From NCBI GenBank assembly GCA_947561585.1, contig CANNZV010001145.1, positions 114,428 to 178,427 of the forward strand: a stretch of DNA of 64,000 nt, read 5' to 3'. The stretch comes from Caprella mutica. Lineage: Eukaryota; Arthropoda; Malacostraca; Amphipoda; Caprellidae. A program made the translations under genes and the position numbers. A model generated the notes under the pieces. It made no database searches. It saw nothing but the letters and a program-made list of their open reading frames with translations, and had not been told where the DNA came from. Of this stretch, positions 11,437 through 21,356 are shown piece by piece. Every line of letters begins with the position of its first letter. Position 1 is the stretch's first letter.

Positions 11437-12699
11437 CAGGGTCATGCAGCTAAATTGGGACTAACTTTAACAGCACATATCTTCCGTAATTTCTAACCTA
11501 TGACTAAATTCTTTTTTACAGACAATCTTTAAGCCCTTTGCTATAATGTTTCATATTAAGATCTAGCATATTTAGCTAAAATATGGCGGACTAGCGCGAA
11601 GAATGACCATATGTGAAATGAGACGCGCCGGGAACTCTGTTTCAGACATTATTAAGAGCACTGGCTATGCGAAATCGACTGTTTATCGAGTTGTTGCTGC
11701 TTTTGATGCCAAAGGTAAGGTTCAGAGAAGTCGACACAGTCCCCGCAGTGATCGAAATAGAACCAAAACATTCCTTGCTGGGCTGAAAAGGACGTTGAAG
11801 TCAGACCCAAACCAGCCGATGTCAAAACTGGCACAAAAGCGCAGCGTGAGTCGTAGCACCATCAGCCTTGGTATGAAGTCATACGTAAAGAGAGTCCGTA
11901 ACCTCCTAACTACCCGCTCCAGTGCTCTCAGAGCTGAAAGATGCCCAAAGCTTCTGAACCATCTGAAACACAAAGGAGGACATGTCCGCGTTTTTGTTGA
12001 CGAGAAAAAGTTCGTTGTTGATGAGGTTGCAAATCGCCAGAACACTCGGGTAGTTGCCTCCGATCGTTCAAATTCCTCCTGTGATGTAGAGCAAAAATCC
12101 CGCTTCTGTGATGGTTTTTGCAGCCGTCGCAAGTGATGGTAAGGTGATGCCTCCTCATTTCATCGAAGCGGGTCTTGAATCAACACAGCGGAGTACTTGA
12201 AAATTCTGAAAAATGTTTTGATGCCGTGGATACGTAGAAACAACGACCCCATCAAAGTGATGCTCGTTCAAGACTCTGCAACCGTGCATGGAGCAAAGAA
12301 AGTTCAGGATTTCCTGAAGGAGAATCTTCCTTTGATGGTCCCGAAGGATATTTGGCCCAGCAGCTCCCCAGATCTGAATGTTTGTGACTATTGGCTGTTT
12401 GGCATCATTGAGGGAGAGTCTAACGTAACTTCACATCCGAGGGTCAACTCTCTGAAGGCCGCCATTCGTCGGGCATTTTGTAATCTTGACCCCGAGGATG
12501 TAAAAAGGAGTTGTTCACGGTTTCGCTCGAGAATCTGCCAAATTATTTACGCAAAGGGTAGTCACATAGAATGATTTTGTTCTGTAGACAATAACGAACA
12601 AATAAATACAAGTAAAAATTACATTTAATCATTATTTGCCTTTCAAAATAGCAAATTTTAAAAAAGTTATGCTAGTCCCAATTTAGCTGCAAGACCCTG
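11437..12699 (+). mobile_element. Mariner (maT-like, DD37D) transposon
   Basis: A 1,263-bp element with TA duplicated at 11435-11436 and 12700-12701. The terminal inverted repeats are about 29 bp: CAGGGTCATGCAGCTAAATT on the left and the complement of CAGGGTCTTGCAGCTAAATT on the right, with one mismatch in that span. The length and TA target are normal for Tc1/mariner elements. Its transposase gene is frameshifted, so the copy is non-autonomous. The two ends still match well, which suggests a fairly recent insertion. Confidence 0.95.
11603..12574 (+). pseudogene. Mariner transposase, frameshifted
   Basis: Transposase of the DDE/D superfamily, which cuts and rejoins transposon ends at TA sites in the nucleus. 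The N-terminal part (11603-12136) has a helix-turn-helix region (SVSDIIKSTGYAKSTVYRVV) and the first catalytic Asp in RVFVDEK. The C-terminal part (12197-12574) has the second Asp in LVQDSATVHG and the third in SPDLNVCDYW. There are 37 residues between the last two, the DD37D spacing of the maT group. Two frame changes, near 12080-12095 and near 12175, split the catalytic domain. The stretch between them, read in another frame, still holds typical transposase sequence (SVMVFAAVASDGK). The breaks make activity very unlikely. Confidence 0.92.
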
Positions 12700-12716
12700 T
12701 ATATAAATGATTATTA

Positions 12717-13065
12717 AGCAGGCATTACTGGAATTTAAGAAGAATACTGGTTTAACCTTTTTTATACAAACACTAAATGAGCATGGTGCATCTTTTCTGT
12801 TGTTGAGGGCCACATCTTGCATACCGAAGTGAATGCTTGGTATATCATTTTCTATAATGTTAACATAGAAAACTACTTCATAGTTTCATAACTCAGGTCC
12901 TTCATTACTCGAGGGCTTCATAACTCAGGAGTTTTACTGCAATCACCTTCAAAAACTGGTATAAACATTGAGCAACCTCAACTGTTAGATGTTAGTTAGG
13001 AAACTGCACTCGTACTGTGAGGTTAGTCTTTACTTGCTAGCTGAGATACCAACTGTTCTATTTGA
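12717..13065 (+). repeat. About 440-bp repeat, copy B
   Basis: Carries the first block (GTGCATCTTTTCTGTTGTTG) and the last block (TGTTAGTTAGGAAACTGCAC then TCGTACTGTGAGGTTAGT) of the repeat. The middle is replaced by unrelated sequence with a short direct repeat (TTCATAACTCAGG twice). Confidence 0.65.
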
Positions 13066-13067
13066 GA

Positions 13068-13249
13068 GGTAGTGTTGCAGCGAATGCAGGACGCTGAAAA
13101 CCTTATTTTGTTTCAATCATATCATTACTCCCTTGATGACACCAAATTGCCAGTTAAAAGTGACCCCAAAATAAGGAATTAACCATCCTGCAAGATGCGA
13201 TATAATTTTGGCCGATATAATTTTCTTGATCCCCTGGCTCACCACTTGG
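13068..13249. mobile_element. Short foldback element/MITE, copy 1
   Basis: Matches 61057-61232 along most of its length (shared blocks AGTGTTGCAGCGA, GCAGGACGCT, AACCTTATTTTGTTTCAA, ATTTTGGCC, CTCACCACTTGG). Internal inverted pairs include AACCTTATTTTG with CAAAATAAGG. No target duplication could be fixed, so it might be a SINE-like repeat instead. Confidence 0.55.
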
Positions 13250-13717
13250 AAATTAATTACTTTATGTTTATGTTGTAAAAATTATTGCTATCATATATAC
13301 AAATTTTTAACTTTATATCTTATATTAATCTGTGGTTGGTCGATAAAAAGAAAAAAATGTTTTATTTCAAGCCGATCTTCCTCTTCTAACTGAATAAATT
13401 AATTTTAGCTACCTCATTCAATCCTCTATCAATCGTATTTACTCCAGCAATGTTATGCAGAAAAATGCTCACTCCATTTGCTTACTATTTTATTAGGTAG
13501 GGATATAATATTAAATCCCTATGTTTCAGAACCTAAATTAATAAATATCGTATCTAACTTTACATTCTACTGGGAAACTTGAAAATTCATCTCATTTATT
13601 AAGACTGATCAACAAACTAACTAAAGCTATTTTTTTATGGACTATTATATTTTTTCATTTTAGTTTAATGTTAATGTATTTTATGGTGACTGGTCAATTG
13701 ATCCCCGTATTTTATAG

Positions 13718-13781
13718 TGGCAGTTTTTGCGGGGAAAATCTTCCCAGTGGCAGTTTTCCCACCGGCAATTTTCCTAGCACC
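13718..13781. repeat. Short degenerate 15-bp array
   Basis: About four units around GGCAGTTTTCCCAC. Same period class as the arrays at 2.4, 4.6, 9.9 and 29.6 kb. Confidence 0.5.
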
Positions 13782-13789
13782 ATATAAAG

Positions 13790-14240
13790 TAGGTACACTG
13801 AATTTGAAGGTACATATTACTCAACACTTTTTACGAACAGTTGTGCATCTTTTCTGTTGTTGGGGCCTCATCTTGCATACCGTAGTGACTGCTTGAACAG
13901 GTTATGAAAACCTAATTAGGAGCTTTGGTGAAGGTTAGATCTTTCACAATGCATACAATAATAATATAAATCATTGATAATCTACATAAGATAAGAAAGA
14001 TAAGAATATATGTATAAGAAAGATTCATTGTAAATAGAAACAATGATAATACTAAGGTTTCTCCCAATATTATTTTATAAATGTAACAACAAATTATTTC
14101 TGAAACTAAAAGCAAACATAATAACATACTCGGTCACCTTCACAAACTGGTCTACACAACCTCCACTATGAGATGTTAGTTAGGAAACTGTACTCGTACT
14201 GTGAGGTTAGTGGTGACTTGCAAGCTGAGGTAACAGCTGA
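13790..14240 (+). repeat. About 440-bp repeat, copy C
   Basis: The most complete copy, with all shared blocks in order, from GTGCATCTTTTCTGTTGTTG through GTGAAGGTTAGAT to GAGATGTTAGTTAGG and TCGTACTGTGAGGTTAGT. It is separated from copy B by the foldback element at 13068, about 450 bp of unassigned AT-rich DNA, and the 15-bp array. Confidence 0.65.
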
Positions 14241-14788
14241 TGTATTTAGTGAATAATAATTTGAATTATTATACTTGAATAATCATGCTATTACGGCATA
14301 TCTTTAAAATTGTGGAATATTGTTGAAATATAAATTTATAGTATTTAATATTTTATTCCAGAGGCTTCTGCATAAACATGTTTTTGAAATAAAATATTCA
14401 TTTAAAGGTATCAAAAAGAATACCTATTCTTTCATTACGAAATTCGACTTACATTTAGAACATTATAGCCCAGTCTATTTCAGTTACACCAAAATTATTA
14501 ATTTTTTTTGTGCATTTTATATGCACAAAACAAAACAAATTAAAATATGGTGCAGATATATAAATAAAAACAGTGATTGTCAAAACATTAGGACAATTTA
14601 TTTTATAATTTTTGTTTCATAACTATTTATTACTGCGTGAATTTTAATGGTTGTACATATTTTCAATTTTGAACTCAATATAGGACAGAAAGCTATGATT
14701 TTGAAATACAATATATGAAATTATAATATTATATTTCTAAATTATAGAAATTCCTATGAATAAAGAGTACTGTATGTGCACTTTCCTT
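14241..14788. other. Gene-free AT-rich stretch
   Basis: One 100-codon frame (14320-14622) is open, but its composition simply mirrors the AT-rich DNA and it has no domain or signal. No gene is called. Confidence 0.5.
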
Positions 14789-15074
14789 TTTAAAATAATA
14801 GGGTTCATCTACAAAATTTTAAATCTTTTTTTATGAAATAATTTTTTTATAAGATTTGGGATTTTAATAAAATTAAGTTTTTTGAATATTTTTAGTTATT
14901 TTTTAGTTGTATAAATTTTTTGAAGTTATATAAGGTATACCTTTTCAAGGTATTACATAAAAAGTAAATAAAAATATTCAAAAAACTCAATTTTATTAAA
15001 ATCCCAAATTTTATAAAAAAAATTATTTCATATAAAAAAACTTAAATTTTGTAGATCAACCCTATTATTTTAAA
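14789..15074. mobile_element. Palindromic MITE-like element
   Basis: Inverted arms of about 110-115 bp, left 14789-14900 and right about 14955-15074, flank a ~55-bp spacer. The ends are TTTAAAATAATAGGGTT and AACCCTATTATTTTAAA. The arms match closely despite being very AT-rich. There is no coding capacity, and a target duplication could not be defined. The RNA would fold into a long hairpin. Confidence 0.75.
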
Positions 15075-15627
15075 ATCAATTCATAAAACTTATTTTTTAT
15101 TAGGCGGAATTAAAAGAAAAATAATAAGTGCTCAAAATTTCTTGAGAAACTCAAAAAAAATATAAAAATTATAAATTGAAAATATTGAACACTAATAATT
15201 AAGAAAAAGACAAAAAATGAAAACCCATCTTTTTACATAAGCCACAAATTTATAATTTAAACTATTTAAACAATAAACTTTATATTTCACTTGACAGACT
15301 CAAAAACTTAAACCCACCCAATAAAGAAAATTTAAAAAAGATTGGAACCACAGAAAACTCGAAGATGAAAAAAAATTACTTGAATTACTTTAAGGAACTT
15401 CAATTAATTTATAAAGTTAGTATTAAATCAACATTCAATTTTCATTGTAAACCTGTTATCTTAAATTGAAAGGAAAGTGCTCTAGTTTATGTATAATAAG
15501 TGAATTTGAAAAAATTACTAAAGTTTCAAGCTAATTTTTGTTTTGACTCCATAAAATTTAACTTCAATTAATGTCAAATTATAATTTGCCCAAATTACTC
15601 GTATTGTTATAATCTAGCTGAGAGTAA
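15075..15627. other. Non-coding DNA upstream of the DUF4789-like gene
   Basis: No exon recognised. It probably contains intron or promoter sequence of the gene at 15676, because a splice acceptor sits just before that start codon, but the upstream exon cannot be located from sequence alone. Confidence 0.4.
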
Positions 15628-15651
15628 CAGTTTTTCTTTAATCCATTATAG
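15628..15651 (+). other. Splice acceptor in the 5' UTR of the DUF4789-like gene
   Basis: A pyrimidine-rich run (CAGTTTTTCTTTAATCC) leads to ATTATAG, with the exon starting at 15652. The start codon lies 24 bp inside this exon. This suggests at least one upstream non-coding exon. Confidence 0.55.
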
Positions 15652-15675
15652 GCTCACGGTTCTGTCTCCTGAAGA

Positions 15676-16662
15676 ATGGCACTTAAAATCCTGTTACTTC
15701 TACTCGTTGGACTGGGTTCAACCTCCGCTCAAGTACCACACTGCGTTCCTTGTACAGAACCATTCAAAAATTTCGACTACAACATTGCGTGTAGTGAACT
15801 TCGGAGCTCCACAATTTATATTGACGAAAATCAACAACCAATTCTAGTGCCGGTATTCGACAGTCAAGAAGGATTATTTGAAGAAATATTGGAACGCAAT
15901 TCTTCGTTTTGCGTACCATGCTCTCGTGGCTTAGTGAACTTCGAGGCTGAATGTGACGAATCCATCAGATTTCTTGAAAATGAAAACATTGAAAATACAA
16001 ATGCATGCAAGAAAGAGAATCATGAAGTTTTTTTCGATGGTCAATGCCAAATTCTTTTGGAACAAGGAACTTGCCCTGAAAATCACTGGCTAGTTATAAA
16101 CAACAAAACAACTGGTCCCGTTTGCGAATACATTAATTGTTTTGATTCAACCTCATTGCCGATTAACAACCAGAGCATGTGCTTGGATATTAAGTCCGGA
16201 AATAGGTACGACTGTGAAGATAATAAGGTTCTAGTTATCACTCCAGATGGCACAGCAGTTTGTGAGTGCTCTGATGGCATGGTCGAACTGCCTCACACGG
16301 GAGAGTGTCTTCATACACGACAAAATACATCCGAATGTGCTCCCAATTGGTTGCTGGAAAAATCCCTTGACGGAAATCCAGTCTGTGTTCTAAACTTGTG
16401 CACCGATGATGAGATTTATTTGCATGGTCGATGCTGGACACTTTCACCAGAATGTAGGGATGGAAATATCATAAGTTTTGAACCAAAATCAAGTTACTAC
16501 GACCAACATAAGAATACTATTAGATGTTCTGGACCACCACCTACCCCTAGTTTATCAAATTCACAGAATGCTGCACCCACACTGCCATGTGAACTAAATG
16601 CTGCTCGTATAGACGGAAAGTGCCCTAGTTTTACTACGGAAGAGAAATTACCATTCGTGTAG
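15676..16662 (+). CDS. Secreted cysteine-rich DUF4789-like protein
   Basis: A 328-residue protein with an unbroken frame. Residues 1-18 (MALKILLLLLVGLGSTSA) form a clear signal peptide, so it should be secreted. The mature part has 24 cysteines in spaced clusters, consistent with disulphide-bonded repeats. There are several N-glycosylation sequons (NSS, NKT, NQS, NTS). Segments such as FFDGQCQILLEQGTCPENHW followed by a Cys-rich turn match the pattern of DUF4789 proteins known from insects, whose function is not established. The start is chosen because it opens the signal peptide and follows a splice acceptor by 24 bp. A poly(A) signal lies at 16831. The frame ends abruptly after a DGKCPSF motif, and similar sequence continues in the same frame beyond the stop (next entry), so this copy may be C-terminally shortened. 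Family assignment is by motif recognition only. Confidence 0.85.
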   Translation: MALKILLLLLVGLGSTSAQVPHCVPCTEPFKNFDYNIACSELRSSTIYIDENQQPILVPVFDSQEGLFEEILERNSSFCVPCSRGLVNFEAECDESIRFLENENIENTNACKKENHEVFFDGQCQILLEQGTCPENHWLVINNKTTGPVCEYINCFDSTSLPINNQSMCLDIKSGNRYDCEDNKVLVITPDGTAVCECSDGMVELPHTGECLHTRQNTSECAPNWLLEKSLDGNPVCVLNLCTDDEIYLHGRCWTLSPECRDGNIISFEPKSSYYDQHKNTIRCSGPPPTPSLSNSQNAAPTLPCELNAARIDGKCPSFTTEEKLPFV

Positions 16663-16819
16663 AATCGCTCTGTTAATTTAAACCTATTTTTCATCCACCT
16701 TATTTGAGGTAAAATTTCTTTCAATGGTAAATGTTATCGTGAATTTTCTGGATGTCTTACTTTGCAAAGAGGCAAAAAACCAAAATATGTTTTACAGTTA
16801 TTAGTTGCATTCTAATTAT
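16663..16819 (+). pseudogene. In-frame remnant of a C-terminal cysteine repeat
   Basis: Directly downstream of the DUF4789-like stop (TAG at 16660) the same frame meets a TGA near 16704. It then reads FNGKCYREFSGCLTLQRGKK until TAA at about 16817. FNGKCY resembles the FDGQC and IDGKC motifs inside the protein. The simplest reading is a former C-terminal extension lost to stop codons. A short intron was considered, but no GT-AG pair restored the frame. It could also be chance. Confidence 0.4.
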
Positions 16820-16830
16820 GATATATTGTA

Positions 16831-16836
16831 AATAAA
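16831..16836 (+). terminator. Poly(A) signal AATAAA
   Basis: Canonical AATAAA 169 bp after the stop codon of the DUF4789-like gene, followed by a T-rich stretch (GTTTTATTTTT). Confidence 0.6.
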
Positions 16837-17078
16837 TTAGAGCTTCGTTTTATTTTTATAATTTTAAAAACCTATATTTAGCAACATACTTTTATTCGTT
16901 GAAAATTTTACCCTATTGACGTTAAAATTGAATTTAAATTTACTCTTTCTATTTATATGAATTTTAAATTTCTCTTTTGAGATATTGATTTTATTTTGTT
17001 AATTTTGAATTTACTATATATTCATATTTGGAAACCCATATAGAGATAAATTGAATTTAATGTAAGTATTTAAAAGTT

Positions 17079-19505
17079 GAAACAATGAAACAATGAAACA
17101 ATTTATTCAAGAATACAATAAAATTAATACAAAAAATAGAAGAGAAGATATAAATCGATTAAGGTATTCTAGGCCCCTGTTAAGCTCAAAAAAAAGCTTC
17201 TAGGGCATCCTATATAAATTAAAAATATTTATCGGCAAGATATACAAAGTAATAGAAAAAAACTGTCATGAACTAATGTTTAAGTTTAACTCCCTATACC
17301 CTACAGTTATAACAATAATACCAATGAACATTCAGTAGCATGAAAAGAAAAATTCAGAGAGATATCTTTTAAATTGCGGTAGTGACTGAACGCTCTTAAT
17401 GTACTCAGGTAAAGTATTCCAAATAGATGGACCGACAAATGATATACTTGACTGACTCTTAGCTTTCCGAAACAAGGGTATAATTAGATTTGAACCAAAT
17501 CGCGTTACATACTGATGGTGATCTGAATGGGTTAACAGGTGGTTAAATAAATCACAATCTTCACCATCATTAATGCTCCTGAACAACCTTACACATATTT
17601 GATATTTGTAGAGGTCTCCAAGTTTCAGAATAGATAGCTCCATGAAGAAGAGAGAAGAGTGTACTCTTGCTTCCAAGTTACATATAGTCCTGACAGAGGC
17701 CTTTTGAATTCTGAATAGTTTCATCTGATTACATACAGTCGAAGGGTACCAAACTTCTATTCCATACATTAAAGATTTATATAAGTATTGCATAACTGAA
17801 CAGGGTAATACAAATTTGAGTCTCCTTAGCACACCCAAGGTTTTAAAGACTTTAGATAGAGTATATTGAAAGTGATCTGTAAAACTTAGGTTTTCATCCA
17901 GATAAATACCTAAGAATTTGGTTTGGTTGGTACGTGAGATTACGCCATTTCCAATTCTAATATCAGACAAAGTTACCTTTCTCCTATAATTGAAAATAAC
18001 GTATTTAGTTTTTTCGACATTAATTACTAGCCTATTAGAAGCAAGCCAAGTTTCAACCTTAGATAATTCATCATTTATTAGAGAAGTAATATTAATGTTA
18101 GTTTTGGGGTCAAATTTGTAAGTGAGTGTACTATCATCTGCGAATAATGTGAATTTGAATTTATTTGAGCATAAAGAGAAATCATTAATAAATAATAAGA
18201 AAAATAGTGGCCCAAGCACGCTTCCCTGCAGAACTCCATGTGTTATGGGTAAATATCCTGATGAATATTCACTAATTTTGACATATTATAATCGATCAGC
18301 TATGTACGATTTAAACCATCTGGAACTCAATCCCCTAAACCCATAAAATTCAAGTTTAGATATGAGTATGTTGTGATCAATGCAGTCAAAAGATTTGGAA
18401 AAATCTAAGAACATAGAAAAAACGCTACTGTTTGAATCAAGAGAGTCATATAAATATTTTACAAATTTCAAGGAGACTTGCACAGTGGATCGACCAGATC
18501 TAAATCCATACTGATAATCAGTTAAAATTGAATATTTTTCAATAAATTGATACATTTCTTTATGGACTTTCTTTTCAAGGATCTTACTAAAAGTAGGTAG
18601 AATGGGGATGGGCCTATAATTACAAACATCTGCCTTGGAGCCAGACTTATAAATTGGAACAACACGCGCAATCTTCATTGATGTAGGGAAAATTCCTTGC
18701 AAGACAGATTTATAAAAAATATTACCGACAAAATAGGAGATATTATAGGACTGATCGATTTCAAAATAGAATTTGGTAATGAATGGACGTTAACAGATTT
18801 GTTTTTTAATGACCTCACCATGTTATCCACATCAGAAGGCAATATAACAGAGAACATAAATGAATTAGGATAATTACCCCTCAAAAATCTACGATAACTA
18901 CCAGTACTATGCCCTACGGACTGATTAATATTGCGGCCCACAGACGAGAAAAAATCATTAAATACATCAGCCACAATACTCTGATCCGAGACCAACTCAT
19001 CTCCCTCTACCAACAATTCGATTAAATCACCCCCTGAAAACCTCTTCCTACCTAAAAGTTCATTTATATTTCTCCATGTACCTCTAAGATCAGATTTAAA
19101 TTTATCAAATTTATTAAAGTAAAAAATTCGCTTAGCTTTTCTAATTTTACTAGTAACAACATTTTTAAAATCGAGAATAGGTATTCTGGTCAACTTTACC
19201 TCGCCTGTATAAAATGTACATATTTTGCTTCCTCTTAACATCATTCAACAGAGACCGACAAATCCATGGTTTTTTTTATGTCATGGGATGAAACAGTCTT
19301 TTTAACAATAGGCACATAAATATTGAAATAGTGCATAACAATATTCTCTAAAGAACCAATAGCGACACTTATATCCTGACAATTCAAAATCTCATTGAAA
19401 TTATGGTTACTCAAATTTACAAAAAAATTATCTATTGACTTTTCGTTTATAGCTCTAAATTCAATGGTTTTAGGCGCATTAGTTGACTTATGAATTGAAA
19501 ACTAA
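17079..19505 (-). mobile_element. 5'-truncated CR1-like LINE (LINE-1 here)
   Basis: Minus-strand non-LTR retrotransposon with reverse transcriptase and C-terminal region but no endonuclease. The open reading begins at about 19505, right after where the endonuclease domain would end, so it is a typical 5'-truncated insertion. The 3' end (low coordinates) carries three copies of an 8-bp unit, ATTGTTTC on the minus strand (17079-17102), the kind of short tandem tail seen in CR1-type LINEs. Assignment to the CR1/jockey group rests on this tail and on the FADDST form of the catalytic motif; the exact clade is open. Confidence 0.88.
17332..19505 (-). pseudogene. LINE-1 reverse transcriptase ORF2, broken
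   Basis: Would copy LINE RNA into DNA at the nicked target. In order on the minus strand: a linker with KKPWICRSLL (about 19250), the fingers with CNYRPIPILPTFSKILE, motif A FLDFSKSFDCIDH, motif [11 protein letters not shown] (about 18220), motif C FTLFADDST, the thumb, and a C-terminal segment WNTLPEYIKSVQSLPQFKRY ending at 17332. Three lesions are visible: a 1-nt frame change in an A-run at about 19270, a frame change at about 18705, and an in-frame TAA at 18286. The catalytic Asp pair is intact. The few lesions indicate a moderately young dead copy. Confidence 0.9.
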
Positions 19506-20191
19506 AATAAGATAATAAATAATGAAACTAATAATCATTATATTTAATGAATTGAATTACAAAATAAGTAAGAAAAGTAAATTATAAATTAAGTTGAATG
19601 AATTGTTATAAAAATGAGAAAAACGTTTGCATCAATTCATCCATCGTACACTGAACACAGTGAACTGTATATTCACAGAAAAATTTATTGCTTGAATTTT
19701 CATATAAAGTTCATATAATAAATGGGTGTCATCTACTAGGTCATTGAAAAATATAAGTAACTTACTTAAAAAAGAAGTGTCAGGTTGAAAAATCTAACCC
19801 TCCATTTGTATTTAGTTTGAAATTAGTTCATTATATGTACGTTAGGTCCCTTAATTTTAAAGTAAATTCACAGAACGATAAAATCTACTTACTTCATTTA
19901 TGAGTTGCAGTAATCAATTCAAATAAGTTAAATTTTGGTCTAGAATAACTTGGTAAACTGATTCTTTGATAAGATGGATAATATCCATGGAGAAAGTTAT
20001 GTAGGAGAATTTGTAACTAGGCTCCTCTCTTTTAACTTCTACAGTTTCACTACCCATATATTCTGTATACATTTTATTTATATAAATGAGGCAGCAATAT
20101 ATAAATGAAGTTTTAAAAAAAAAGGTATATTCATTATTAATTATAATTAAAGTAACATATGATTATCACAAGCCATAGATCACCTACGTTT
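19506..20191. repeat. Flank of duplicated locus, copy A
   Basis: From about 19870 this stretch resembles 33740-34000 (shared ATTTATGAG, GAGAAAGTTATG, CCTCTCTTxxxTT, CATATATTCT and ACATTTTATTT in order). It forms the left part of a duplicated locus that continues through 21330. No coding exon is seen. Confidence 0.55.
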
Positions 20192-20938
20192 TTATAAATA
20201 CAAAATTACTAGCTTCAATAATTCAACAAATATCAGTAATGTTTTCCTCAATCTAACAAAGGTCACTACTGTTTTCCTCAATCTAACATAGATCACTAAT
20301 GTTTTCATCAATCTAACATAGGTCACTAATGTTTTCATCAATCTAACAAAGGTCACTACTGTTTTCATCAATCTAACATAGATCACTAATGTTTTCATCA
20401 ATCTAACATAGATCACTACTATTTTCATCAATCTAACAAAGGTCACTACTGTTTTCATCAATCTAACATAGGTCACTAATGTTTTCATCAATCTAACATA
20501 GGTCACTAATGTTTTCCTCAATCTAACAAAGATCACTACTATTTTCATCAATCTAACAAAGGTCACTACTGTTTTCATCAATCTAACATAGGTCACTAAT
20601 GTTTTCATCAATCTAACATAGGTCACTAATGTTTTCATCAATCTAACATAGGTCACTAATGTTTTCATCAATCTAACATAGGTCACTAATGTTTTCATCA
20701 ATCTAACAAAGATCACTAATGTTTTCATCAATCTAACATAGGTCACTAATGTTTTCATCAATCTAACATAGGTCACTAATGTTTTCATCAATCTAACATA
20801 GATCACTTCTGTTTTCATCAATCTAACATAGGTCACTAATGTTTTCATCAATCTAACATAGGTCACTAATGTTTTCATCAATCTAACATAGATCACTAAT
20901 GTTTTCATCAATCTAACATAGGTCACTAATGTTTTCAT
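20192..20938 (-). CDS. Hypothetical 10-residue repeat peptide ORF
   Basis: A 248-residue frame made almost entirely of the decapeptide MKTLVTYVRL and close variants (VIYVRL, VVTFVRL), encoded by a 30-bp minisatellite. Because 30 is a multiple of three and no unit carries a stop in this frame, the frame stays open. The peptide would be basic and alternately hydrophobic. It ends with a non-repeat tail, LLIFVELLKLVILYL. Its ATG follows immediately, in the same frame, after the TGA of the ORF at 20939-21259. There is no independent evidence of translation, and the openness may only reflect the period. Confidence 0.3.
   Translation of the reverse strand: MKTLVTYVRLMKTLVIYVRLMKTLVTYVRLMKTLVTYVRLMKTEVIYVRLMKTLVTYVRLMKTLVTYVRLMKTLVIFVRLMKTLVTYVRLMKTLVTYVRLMKTLVTYVRLMKTLVTYVRLMKTVVTFVRLMKIVVIFVRLRKTLVTYVRLMKTLVTYVRLMKTVVTFVRLMKIVVIYVRLMKTLVIYVRLMKTVVTFVRLMKTLVTYVRLMKTLVIYVRLRKTVVTFVRLRKTLLIFVELLKLVILYL
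20216..20937. repeat. 30-bp minisatellite (about 24 units)
   Basis: Exact 30-bp period, unit AATCTAACATAGGTCACTAA then TGTTTTCATC, with scattered substitutions (AAAGGTC, TAGATC, CTACTG, CTCA). In the paralogous locus at about 34040-34085 a single unit-like sequence (CACATAGATCACTATTATTT then CTCTCAATCAC) sits at the matching place, so the array probably grew from one unit. Confidence 0.95.
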
Positions 20939-21259
20939 TCAATTGTTGTACAAGAGGCTTCCTTCAATACGATTCATAACTTGAAGCATTTTTACCAAAC
21001 AATGTGTAGGTACCATACCCTGGCAAAAATAATTTAATATTCCATAATTAAATCTTTCTTTCCTGAGATATTCCGTTAATATCCCATGAATATTTCCTAC
21101 TTGCCAAGGTGATAAGAAAGAAATAGTAACACAATAATTACTGTCTTGTTGTTCTTGAGTAGGTACGTGCCATGAAAATATTATTATAGCACAGGCACCA
21201 GTGAGTACCAGAAGTATCAGAATAAAACCTGTTTTTCGCAGATTATCTCTTGAATACAT
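20939..21259 (-). CDS. Hypothetical small single-pass membrane protein
   Basis: A 106-residue frame. After a basic N-terminus (MYSRDNLRKT) comes one strong hydrophobic segment (GFILILLVLTGACAIIIFSW, residues 11-30), suggesting a signal anchor with the rest outside. The remainder (residues 31-106) is soluble-looking with three Cys (YCVT, YFCQ, THCLV). No family is recognised. The TGA stop is followed in frame by the decapeptide-repeat frame. A degraded paralogue lies at about 34085-34290. Composition is closer to coding DNA than the flanks, but no splice or promoter evidence was found. Confidence 0.4.
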   Translation of the reverse strand: MYSRDNLRKTGFILILLVLTGACAIIIFSWHVPTQEQQDSNYCVTISFLSPWQVGNIHGILTEYLRKERFNYGILNYFCQGMVPTHCLVKMLQVMNRIEGSLLYNN

Positions 21260-21356
21260 TAGTTATATGTAGCTTCAACCTCTAAATTAAAACAGGTATA
21301 ATTAATTAATAAATTGCATGAAGAATAACATTTAAAAACCAGTGCAATTGTGACAT

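Noticed and set aside
11652..12158. Minus-strand frames opposite the mariner
   Set aside because: Shadows of the transposase, whose motifs are on the plus strand.
16657..16708. A short intron joining the DUF4789-like frame to the downstream FNGKCY segment
   Set aside because: The GT and AG sites examined do not keep the required phase.
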